Source: an uncultured Flavobacterium sp. (lineage in GTDB: Bacteria > Bacteroidota > Bacteroidia > Flavobacteriales > Flavobacteriaceae). From it: a stretch of DNA of 33,290 nt. The stretch spans positions 1 through 33,290 of the forward strand of contig CANROJ010000020.1 in assembly GCA_947632215.1 (NCBI GenBank), read 5' to 3'. A model generated the notes under the pieces. That model saw only the letters and a list, made by a program, of their open reading frames with translations, did not search any database and was not told the origin of the DNA. Position numbers and translations under genes: made by a program. This document shows, piece by piece, positions 26,082 to 32,773 of this stretch. Each line of letters begins with the position of its first letter. Within the stretch, counting starts at the first letter, position 1.

Positions 26082-27461
26082 ATGGGATCAAGTAAAAATA
26101 TAAAAACCAGATTAACCATCATGAGCTTTATGCAATTCTTTGTGTGGGGTGCTTGGTTAATAACAATAGGAAATTATTGGTTTAATACAAAAGGGTGGAG
26201 TGGAACCTCTTTTGGATTGATCTTCGCTACTATGGGTATTGCTTCGGTATTTATGCCTACTATCGCTGGTATTATTGCCGATAAATGGGTTAATACCGAG
26301 CGTTTATATGGAGTGTTGCATATTTTCTATGGAGCTTCCTTATTTTACTTAAGCACAGTAGGAAATCCAGATGAATTTTTCTGGGTAATGTTACTTGCTA
26401 TGTTTTGCTATATGCCTACAATTGCATTAAGCAATTCTATTTCTTATGATATTTTAAAGACTAATTCTTTTGATGTAGTAAAGGATTTCCCTCCAATTAG
26501 AGTATTTGGTACTGTTGGATTTATAGTAGCAATGATTTGTACTAATTTAACAGGGAATAAGGCTACAGATATGCAATTTATTATTGGTGGTATAGGAGCT
26601 GTTCTATTAGGAGTTTATTCTTTTACTATGCCTGCTTGTACACCTAAAGGTGAACGCAAAGGGACTTCTTGGATAGCAGCCTTAGGATTAGATGCTTTTA
26701 AACTTTTTGCTAACTATAAGATGGCATTATTTTTCTGCTTCTCCATGTGTTTGGGGGCTGCATTGCAGTTGACTAATGCTTACGGTGACGTGTTTTTAGA
26801 TGAGTTTAAATTCTTTCCTAAATATGCAGACTCCTTAATTGTAAAGTATTCCACGATAATTTTGGCTGTTTCTCAAGTTTCAGAAGCATTGTTTATACTT
26901 GCAATCCCTTACTTTTTAAAGCGTTTTGGAATTAAAACAGTGATGTTAATTAGTATGTTGGCTTGGGTGCTTCGTTTTGCTTTCTTAGGCTTAGGAGATC
27001 CAGGAACTGGACTTTGGATGATTATCGTTTCTTGTATCGTATATGGTATGGCTTTTGATTTCTTTAATGTATCGGGATCATTATTTGTTGAGACTTCAAC
27101 ATCACCATCGATGCGTTCTTCTGCCCAGGGGTTATTTATGATGATGACCAATGGTTTTGGAGCCATATTAGGAAACTTAATTGCAGGAACTTTAATCGAT
27201 GCATACTTTACAAGGAGTTTTACTAGGGTTGGAGAATTAGCTAATTATTTAGATACAACCACGGATAATCCTATATTATTAGGTTTAATAGGAGATAAGG
27301 GGGCAAAATTACTTGAAAATGGTATGTTGAGTATTCCTATTAATATTAAAGAATGGAGTTCTATTTGGATGTCTTTTGCTGGATATGCGTTAGTACTAGC
27401 AATTTTATTTGCTGTATTCTTTAAGCATAAACATACTCCAGGAGACGATACTAAGTTATAG
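26082..27461 (+). CDS. Nucleoside:H+ symporter, NupG type
   Basis: A 459-residue, 12-segment membrane transporter of the nucleoside:H+ symporter branch of the major facilitator superfamily. The N-terminus MSFMQFFVWGAWLITIGNYW and the motif MPTIAGIIADKWVNTERLYG are typical, as are MPTIALSNSISYDIL and the segment near SSAQGLFMMMTNGFGAILG. An insert around 375-420 is longer than in E. coli NupG. It imports purine and pyrimidine nucleosides, as inferred from family and from its place beside cmk. Confidence 0.9.
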   Translation: MGSSKNIKTRLTIMSFMQFFVWGAWLITIGNYWFNTKGWSGTSFGLIFATMGIASVFMPTIAGIIADKWVNTERLYGVLHIFYGASLFYLSTVGNPDEFFWVMLLAMFCYMPTIALSNSISYDILKTNSFDVVKDFPPIRVFGTVGFIVAMICTNLTGNKATDMQFIIGGIGAVLLGVYSFTMPACTPKGERKGTSWIAALGLDAFKLFANYKMALFFCFSMCLGAALQLTNAYGDVFLDEFKFFPKYADSLIVKYSTIILAVSQVSEALFILAIPYFLKRFGIKTVMLISMLAWVLRFAFLGLGDPGTGLWMIIVSCIVYGMAFDFFNVSGSLFVETSTSPSMRSSAQGLFMMMTNGFGAILGNLIAGTLIDAYFTRSFTRVGELANYLDTTTDNPILLGLIGDKGAKLLENGMLSIPINIKEWSSIWMSFAGYALVLAILFAVFFKHKHTPGDDTKL

Positions 27462-27539
27462 TCATATTACAATAAGGTTTTTATGATTTAAGTATAAAAT
27501 TAAGTATATGTATTGCGTGTAAAAAAACGGATCAAATTA

Positions 27540-27680
27540 TGTAATATTTAAATACAAAGGGCCCGGTCACAAGACCGGGCCCTTTGTATTTAAATTAATT
27601 CCTAGTGGTTTGTTTGTATAATATTTAATGCGCTATTTTATTTCAAATGTGAAATGGTGTTTTTAACTCTAGCAGTAAGC
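27540..27680 (-). pseudogene. IS3-family transposase C-terminal fragment
   Basis: On the reverse strand, with one stop codon, the sequence before the palindrome reads TFEIK, RIKYYTNKPLGINLNTKGPV. It lines up with QIKQFIKYYNNKRIGIN and NTMSPV behind lon. Only about 40 codons are left. Confidence 0.7.
27547..27594. repeat. 22-bp perfect palindrome behind the nucleoside transporter gene
   Basis: The arms 27547-27568 and 27573-27594 are perfectly complementary with an ACAA loop; one more pair (27546/27595) extends it. It is the sister of 23779-23826, differing at three stem pairs with matching changes on both arms. Confidence 0.9.
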
Positions 27681-27940
27681 TTTGTTCATAGTGCCATTTG
27701 TACTATTAATATCTAAAATTAGCGTTGTTAAACACTAGCTATAATTAATAGTGTTTTTTGTTTTTCTATGTAAAAAGAATACCCTTAAAAGTGTATTACT
27801 AGGCATGTGCTCAAAAGTGTATAATTTTTGTGGCATGTCCAATGTCTACTTCGAAGTGCATCTTTAATCTTTGATTGATATAACTAAAGCAGGACTCAAA
27901 AAATATCAATTCTTAGTTTATAACTTTTTTGTAATATATA

Positions 27941-29290
27941 TTACTCTCCTTTGCGTTTTGCGGATCTTTTGGCATCAACAGCTCTATTTCGAGGTTTGGT
28001 TTTTCGAGGGTTTCTTTTTCCTGGCCCACCTAAATTAACCTTTTTATTTTTGTCTTTTTTCTCGTGAAATGCAGCTCCCTTTTCAATAGGTTTTTTAACC
28101 TTGGTAAGTTGTTTTGATTTAAGTTTTGACTTCTCAAACTCCATTAACGATTCAGAGATTACAACTTCACTAGGGATTTCTATTACTCGAAGCTCTTTAT
28201 CCATTAGTTGTTCGGCATTAAGGAGTAACTCTTCTTCTTTAGGATCAACTATAGATATTGCAATACCTTCTTTGTCTTGTCTACCAGTACGTCCAATACG
28301 GTGGATATATTGTTCAGGTTCATCTGTGAATTGTAGGTTAATTACATGGGATATATCAGAGATGTCTAATCCCCTTGCCATAATATCAGTAGTCAACAAA
28401 CCTCTTAGTTCACTAGCTTGGAATTCAGCCATTGAGCGTAAACGGAAGTTCTGAGATTTATTAGAGTGAATTACAGTAAATTCTTCGGGAAATTCTTTGT
28501 CTAATTTCTCCATTACCACGTCGGCAAGTCTTTTACTATTAATAAAGATTAGTACTCTGTTAAATTGCTCTTTATCACTTAAAAGATGCATTAACAGGTT
28601 CATTTTTGTATTAAAGTTAGGTACGTGATAAACTTGCTGATCGATTTTCTCTAATGGTGTTCCTGAACTAGCCAATGACACTTCCTCTGGGAAATCAAAG
28701 TAGTCATCTAAGATTTCGTCTACTTCTTCGGTCATGGTTGCACTAAACAAAATGTTTTGTTTTTTGTTTTTCATCATGGCCAAAATTGAAGTAAGTTGAG
28801 TTCTAAAACCTAAGTTTAGAATCTCATCGAATTCGTCAATTACTAATTTTTGAAGATTGTCAAATCGAAGTACTCCGTCTAAAGCTAAGTCCATCATCCT
28901 TCCAGGTGTTCCAACTAATATGTCTACACCGGCATAGACCGCCTTACGTTGGGTATTGATGTTAGTTCCTCCATATACTCCTAAAGCACGAACAGACATA
29001 AATTGAGTTAGTTTCTCTATTTCTGTAACGACTTGTACCACAAGTTCTCTAGTTGGTACTATTATAACAACTCTAGGAGTTTCTATATCAGCAAACTTCC
29101 ATTGTTTTAAAATAGGTAGTAAATATGCATAGGTTTTACCCGTTCCTGTTTGAGCTATCCCCATCATATCTCTTCCAGATAAAATTACAGGAAAAGATTT
29201 TACTTGGATAGGAGTAGGAGTAGTAATATTTAGCTCTTTAAGGGCTTTATCTAAAGCTTTCGGTAGTTTAAATTGCTCGAAAGTATTCAT
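27941..29290 (-). CDS. DEAD-box-type RNA helicase with DEFD motif
   Basis: A 449-residue ATP-dependent RNA helicase. Q motif FEQFKLPKALDKAL, motif I AQTGTGKT, Ia PTRELVVQ, GTPGRMMD, motif II as DEFD (VIDEFDEI), SAT, RGLDI and HRIGRTGR are in order. In motif II the usual Ala is Phe. The C-terminal ~70 residues are rich in Lys and Arg and presumably bind RNA. A -7 box TATCTTTG lies on the reverse strand at 29315-29308. Likely role: RNA remodelling, ribosome assembly or cold adaptation. Confidence 0.95.
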   Translation of the reverse strand: MNTFEQFKLPKALDKALKELNITTPTPIQVKSFPVILSGRDMMGIAQTGTGKTYAYLLPILKQWKFADIETPRVVIIVPTRELVVQVVTEIEKLTQFMSVRALGVYGGTNINTQRKAVYAGVDILVGTPGRMMDLALDGVLRFDNLQKLVIDEFDEILNLGFRTQLTSILAMMKNKKQNILFSATMTEEVDEILDDYFDFPEEVSLASSGTPLEKIDQQVYHVPNFNTKMNLLMHLLSDKEQFNRVLIFINSKRLADVVMEKLDKEFPEEFTVIHSNKSQNFRLRSMAEFQASELRGLLTTDIMARGLDISDISHVINLQFTDEPEQYIHRIGRTGRQDKEGIAISIVDPKEEELLLNAEQLMDKELRVIEIPSEVVISESLMEFEKSKLKSKQLTKVKKPIEKGAAFHEKKDKNKKVNLGGPGKRNPRKTKPRNRAVDAKRSAKRKGE

Positions 29291-29307
29291 AGTATCTTGA
29301 TTTTGTT

Positions 29308-29315
29308 CAAAGATA
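29308..29315 (-). promoter_or_regulatory. -7 box of the helicase gene
   Basis: TATCTTTG on the reverse strand, 18 bases before the start codon. The nearest TTTG lies 25 bases upstream, too far to be an ideal -33 box. Confidence 0.45.
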
Positions 29316-29415
29316 CGCTTTTATTTTTTTTTATGAACGTCAAACTTAGGATCTAGGTGGATTTTTGCTCTGAAATTAAGAAATATAAAAACATAATTTA
29401 GAGAAAAATGTAAAA

Positions 29416-30177
29416 CTAAAGAATTTTCTTTATCACTCTTAATTTGTGAGTATGTCTTCCTGAATCAATGTTGTAGATACCAAATTGGTCCAATCGGTCA
29501 ATTCGTACTTTTCCATGAGCATGCATTATGTAATTATCTTGCATAATTATTCCTACATGAGTAATACGACCTTCTTCATTGTCAAAGAAGGCTAAATCAC
29601 CAACTTCGCTCTCTTCTATAAAACTAAGTGGTTCGCCTATTTTGGCTTGCATAGAGGCATCTCTAGGGATATGATGACCATTGATACGATATACCATTTG
29701 CGTGAAGCCAGAACAATCAATTCCAAAGGGTGTTTTACCTCCCCATAAGTAGGGTGTATTTAAATATAGATAAGCTGTTTTTAAAAATAAGGACTTATCT
29801 AAAGTTGTGCAAATGGTTTTGCCTTGGTAGGCGAAATGTTCTTGATTTATTGAGTCCGTCTTAAGTGCTGTTAAACAGCTTCCAAGTGGAATGCTTATTG
29901 AGTGATTGGCAGCATTAGAAATAAAGTCAACTAATTCTGCCGAATAAATCATCGGTGAGTTTTGCAAAAAAATAAAATCTTCCTGGCTGATAATTTGAAA
30001 TTGTTTATTATCTACCCAACCTTGGTACTTATCTAAAGCCAATTCAATTTTAGACCACTTAGAGGTTTGTTCTAAAATTGTAAAATGTTCTCCAAATAGG
30101 ATTTGAGTTACCATTTCACTTGTGTCACTTGGTTGTGAACGAACTGGAACTATAGATAGATTGCAGTATGCAAACAT
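29416..30177 (-). CDS. NlpC/P60-family cell wall peptidase
   Basis: A 253-residue protein that should cut peptide cross-bridges or recycled muropeptides, specifically gamma-D-Glu bonds. An N-terminal SH3-like domain (NLSIVPVRSQPSDTSEMVTQ, ~6-70) is followed by a linker and the NlpC/P60 domain (~130-250): catalytic Cys in FGIDCSGFTQ, His in THVGI and a third polar residue in MHAHGKV. With the ATG at 30177 there is no signal peptide. A TTG at 30225 would add hydrophobic residues, but it lies upstream of the promoter -7 box, so a cytoplasmic protein, similar to YkfC-type recycling enzymes, is more likely. Confidence 0.88.
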   Translation of the reverse strand: MFAYCNLSIVPVRSQPSDTSEMVTQILFGEHFTILEQTSKWSKIELALDKYQGWVDNKQFQIISQEDFIFLQNSPMIYSAELVDFISNAANHSISIPLGSCLTALKTDSINQEHFAYQGKTICTTLDKSLFLKTAYLYLNTPYLWGGKTPFGIDCSGFTQMVYRINGHHIPRDASMQAKIGEPLSFIEESEVGDLAFFDNEEGRITHVGIIMQDNYIMHAHGKVRIDRLDQFGIYNIDSGRHTHKLRVIKKIL

Positions 30178-30199
30178 AATGATGATTTGAATTAATATG

Positions 30200-30231
30200 C
30201 AAAAATAAAGGATGAGTTGGAACAAATCAAA
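30200..30231 (-). promoter_or_regulatory. Promoter of the NlpC/P60 gene
   Basis: On the reverse strand TTTG (30231-30228), 20 bases, TATTTTTG (30207-30200). It lies inside the thiolase terminator and supports the ATG at 30177. Confidence 0.6.
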
Positions 30232-30240
30232 CTCATCCTT
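30208..30240 (-). terminator. Terminator of the thiolase gene
   Basis: An 11-bp perfect stem, AAGGATGAGTT (30208-30218) with AACTCATCCTT (30230-30240). On the reverse strand it is followed by TTTATTTTTG, the T-rich tract that doubles as the next promoter's -7 box. Confidence 0.8.
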
Positions 30241-30266
30241 ATAAATATTTTATTTTAAGGTTTTTA

Positions 30267-31445
30267 TCAAGCTCTTTCTATTATAATAGCAGAAGCACCA
30301 CCACCTCCATTACAAATAGCTGCGGCTCCAACTTTAGTATTAGTTTGTTCTAATATATTAACTAAAGAAACAATGATTCTAGCTCCTGAACATCCTAGAG
30401 GGTGTCCTAAAGCTACTGCACCTCCATTAATGTTTACTTTGTCTTGGTCAATATTTAATAATTTTGCGTTAGCAATACCAACTACTGAAAAAGCCTCGTT
30501 GAATTCGAAAAAGTCTACTTGATCAATAGATAAGTTTGCTTTTTTTAGTGCCTTTGGAAGTGCTTTCGCCGGTGCTGTAGTGAACCATTCTGGCTCTTGG
30601 GCAGCATCTGCATAACCTGCAATATACGCTAGGGGTTTAATCCCTAATTCTAGTGCCTTTTCTTCACTCATTAATACAATTGCTGCAGCTCCATCATTAA
30701 TAGTTGACGCATTGGCAGCCGTTACAGTACCATCTTTAGTGAAAGCTGGGCGTAAAGAAGGGATTTTGTCTAAAGAAACGTTAGTAAACTCTTGATCTTT
30801 GTCAACAATGATTGGATCACCTTTGCGTTGAGGTACACTTACTGGTACAATTTCGTTGTCAAATTTTCCTTGTTCCCAAGCTTTAGCCGCTTTAGTATAG
30901 GAATTAACAGCAAATTCATCTTGCTCTTCTCTACTGATTTTATATGTGCTAGCACATAAATCAGCTGAGACTCCCATTGCATTGTTATCATATGCATCTA
31001 TTAATCCATCTTTTTGTAATCCATCGATTAATGTTGAAGGTCCAAATTTTGTACCTGTTCGCATATAAACATAGTGAGGAATCATACTCATGTTTTCCAT
31101 TCCACCTGCAACTACTACATCTGCATCTCCTGCTATGATAGCTTGAGAAGCTAGCATGACTGTTTTCATTCCTGAAGCACAAACTTTGTTTACAGTGGTA
31201 CAAGGAACTTCTTTAGATAGACCGGCTAATAAAGCAGCTTGTCTTGCTGGAGCTTGGCCTTCACCAGCTTGTACTACATTACCCATAAAGACTTCATCTA
31301 CTAAGTTTGGGTCTAAATTTATTTTATCAATAGCTCCTTTTATTGCTGTAGCTCCTAGTTGTGTAGCAGGTACAGTGGATAGAGCTCCTAAGAAACTACC
31401 AATTGGTGTTCTTGCCGCAGAGACAATAACTACTTTTTTATTCAT
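30267..31445 (-). CDS. Acetyl-CoA C-acyltransferase (thiolase)
   Basis: A 392-residue thiolase that either joins two acetyl-CoA or cleaves 3-ketoacyl-CoA. Catalytic residues: Cys89 in VNKVCASGMK, His348 in GHPLGCSGAR and Cys378 in CNGGGGAS, with NEAF at ~316-319. The length and motifs suit an acetoacetyl-CoA type enzyme. No other beta-oxidation genes lie near. It has a terminator but no clear promoter boxes. Confidence 0.95.
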   Translation of the reverse strand: MNKKVVIVSAARTPIGSFLGALSTVPATQLGATAIKGAIDKINLDPNLVDEVFMGNVVQAGEGQAPARQAALLAGLSKEVPCTTVNKVCASGMKTVMLASQAIIAGDADVVVAGGMENMSMIPHYVYMRTGTKFGPSTLIDGLQKDGLIDAYDNNAMGVSADLCASTYKISREEQDEFAVNSYTKAAKAWEQGKFDNEIVPVSVPQRKGDPIIVDKDQEFTNVSLDKIPSLRPAFTKDGTVTAANASTINDGAAAIVLMSEEKALELGIKPLAYIAGYADAAQEPEWFTTAPAKALPKALKKANLSIDQVDFFEFNEAFSVVGIANAKLLNIDQDKVNINGGAVALGHPLGCSGARIIVSLVNILEQTNTKVGAAAICNGGGGASAIIIERA

Positions 31446-31660
31446 AATTGTAATTTTAAGTTGTTTTATAGTAGGTTTAGAAACTAAGATTCAAGATAAC
31501 CTTATTACTAAACTTTGGGGAAATTACATAAAAAATCTTGATTTTACTAAAGGATATTATAGGATGTAAAAAAAGTTTAAAATATTATTATTACTAGAAT
31601 GTTGATAATTAAGTAGTTCGTTATTTAGGTGTTTTTATTTTATTTTTTTTGTTCTAAAAG

Positions 31661-31692
31661 CTTGCGTAGTCCCAAAAGTAGTACTAAGTTTG
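31661..31692 (+). promoter_or_regulatory. Promoter of the tRNA cluster
   Basis: CTTG at 31661-31664, 20 bases, TAAGTTTG at 31685-31692. The first tRNA starts 32 bases later. Confidence 0.6.
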
Positions 31693-31723
31693 CATCGCAA
31701 TACAGGGGAAACCCTTAAGCAAA

Positions 31724-31807
31724 GGAGAGGTGCCGGAGTGGTAACGGAGCAGATTGCTAATCTGTCATCGGGTAACCGATGCCAGGGTTCGAGTCCCTGT
31801 CTCTCCG
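31724..31807 (+). tRNA. tRNA-Ser (anticodon GCU)
   Basis: An 84-base cloverleaf: acceptor GGAGAGG (31724-31730) with TCTCTCC (31800-31806), discriminator G, anticodon loop TTGCTAA, the long variable arm typical of tRNA-Ser, and GGGTTCGAGTCCC T-arm. The CCA end is not encoded. Confidence 0.97.
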
Positions 31808-31814
31808 CAAATCT

Positions 31815-31889
31815 CGGGGTGTAGCGTAGCCCGGTCATCGCGCCTGGTTTGGGACCAGGAGGTCGCAGGTTCGAATCCTGCCACCCCGA
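31815..31889 (+). tRNA. tRNA-Pro (anticodon UGG)
   Basis: A 75-base cloverleaf: acceptor CGGGGTG with CACCCCG, anticodon stem CCTGG/CCAGG around loop TTTGGGA (anticodon TGG at 31850-31852), discriminator A. Seven bases after tRNA-Ser; no CCA encoded. Confidence 0.97.
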
Positions 31890-31919
31890 CAAAAAGACCG
31901 TAGAAGTTTTTTTAGGTTA

Positions 31920-31993
31920 GGTCCAATAGCTCAGCTGGATAGAGCAACTGCCTTCTAAGCAGTAGGTCTCAGGTTCGAATCCTGATTGGATCA
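31920..31993 (+). tRNA. tRNA-Arg (anticodon UCU)
   Basis: A 74-base cloverleaf: acceptor GGTCCAA (31920-31926) with TTGGATC (31986-31992, one G-U pair), anticodon loop CTTCTAA (TCT), T-arm CAGGTTCGAATCCTG, discriminator A. Confidence 0.97.
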
Positions 31994-32021
31994 CAATAAC
32001 GTTCTGGAAAACGTTGATTGC

Positions 32022-32131
32022 TAGTTAATTAGATAGTTCGTGTGTGAAATTTGCACGACATTTGTCCGAATGTTGTTTGTATTATTTAATGCAAATTTAT
32101 ACAAAATAATACGAAACTAACAAATTAACTA
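32022..32131 (+). ncRNA. Long hairpin RNA candidate behind the tRNA cluster
   Basis: This 110-base stretch folds into one long rod: a closing stem of 9 and then 8 bp (32022-32041 with 32111-32131, two small mismatches and a bulge), an uneven internal bubble (5 bases left, about 12 right), a perfect 9-bp stem AAATTTGCA (32047-32055)/TGCAAATTT (32090-32098), a 14-base 3' bulge, and a 7-bp apical stem CGACATT/AATGTTG with a 6-base loop. A strong terminator follows 12 bases later. The rod with a central bubble resembles 6S-type RNAs, and a 6S family specific to Flavobacteria is known; membership cannot be shown by eye. It may also be a structured tRNA trailer. Confidence 0.5.
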
Positions 32132-32142
32132 TTTAAACTTGT

Positions 32143-32175
32143 AAAAAAAGACCACTAATCTAGTGGTCTTTTTTT
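32143..32175. terminator. Strong bidirectional terminator
   Basis: Stem GACCACTA/TAGTGGTC, 3-base loop, with seven A's before and seven T's after (arms 32143-32157 and 32161-32175 are fully complementary). It ends the tRNA/hairpin-RNA unit, and could also end transcription from the secreted-protein gene on the reverse strand. Confidence 0.92.
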
Positions 32176-32281
32176 GTCTACTTCCTTTCGATTTTAAAAT
32201 CACAACGTAATGCTTTGATGAAAATTTGGACACTGTACCAAAAACTGTGTCTCATAATATTTAATGTGCTATATTTCTTTA

Positions 32282-32773
32282 TTAGTCTTGTTTCATTAAT
32301 CTTTCACCAGCTATGGAGTGTTTAAGATGAACTTTATAATAAATAACCTCCTTTGTTTTATTATTTAATACTTTGATATAAAGATTATTAAATTGGAAAT
32401 TAGATAAGTAAGCTTTAGGATTAATTTGCCACATTGTGTTTTTCGTAGCTGTTTCTTTAAATTTATCCTCACAAAACGTAAAAAATTCTGAAAAAGAAAA
32501 AGTGTTGTATGGATTCTTTATGTCTTTTATACTTACAGCACTAAGAATGAAGAAGTGTAGATTATTCTGATAATTTAATGAATAGAACATTATATTTTCT
32601 TTATCATTATTAATATGTTCTGATTCAGATATCTCATAGTTTTTATCAACTATAGTAGTGTCCAATATTATCGAATTATCAATAATAACCTTTTTCTGTG
32701 CTAATATGCTGGTGCTAATTAATAGAAATAATGTAATAGATACATATTTAAGAACATTTTGTTTTTGTCGCAT
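32282..32773 (-). CDS. Small secreted protein, possible immunity partner
   Basis: A 163-residue protein with a signal peptide (VLKYVSITLFLLISTSILAQ, cleavage after ~25). The mature part is beta/alpha mixed with several aromatic residues (MFYSLNYQNNLHFFIL, FSEFFTFCEDKF). I recognise no family. The start codon lies 26 bases inside the end of the upstream metallopeptidase-like gene in another frame, so both are translated from one message. This arrangement (large protein with a C-terminal enzyme domain, then a small overlapping exported partner) is what effector/immunity pairs show, but that is inference only. Codon use is AT-richer than in the housekeeping genes. Confidence 0.7.
   Translation of the reverse strand: MRQKQNVLKYVSITLFLLISTSILAQKKVIIDNSIILDTTIVDKNYEISESEHINNDKENIMFYSLNYQNNLHFFILSAVSIKDIKNPYNTFSFSEFFTFCEDKFKETATKNTMWQINPKAYLSNFQFNNLYIKVLNNKTKEVIYYKVHLKHSIAGERLMKQD

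Larger units (their letters stand above)
27462..27940. other. Convergent gap with IS remnant
   Basis: The left half holds a long palindrome and an IS3-type transposase fragment (27540-27680). From about 27690 to 27940 I see nothing but AT-rich sequence. Confidence 0.5.

Noticed and set aside
31156..31569. 137-codon forward frame opposite the thiolase start
   Set aside because: Shadow of the conserved thiolase reading frame, no own features.
31635..31892. 85-codon reverse frame across the tRNA genes
   Set aside because: It is the reverse complement of tRNA-Ser and tRNA-Pro; such frames often appear in databases as false proteins.
31970..31993. Attachment site for an integrated element at the tRNA-Arg 3' end
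   Set aside because: I found no integrase gene and no second copy of the tRNA end in the window.
31994..32015. AACGTT/AACGTT hairpin right after tRNA-Arg as terminator
   Set aside because: There is no T-run after it; the real terminator is at 32143-32175.
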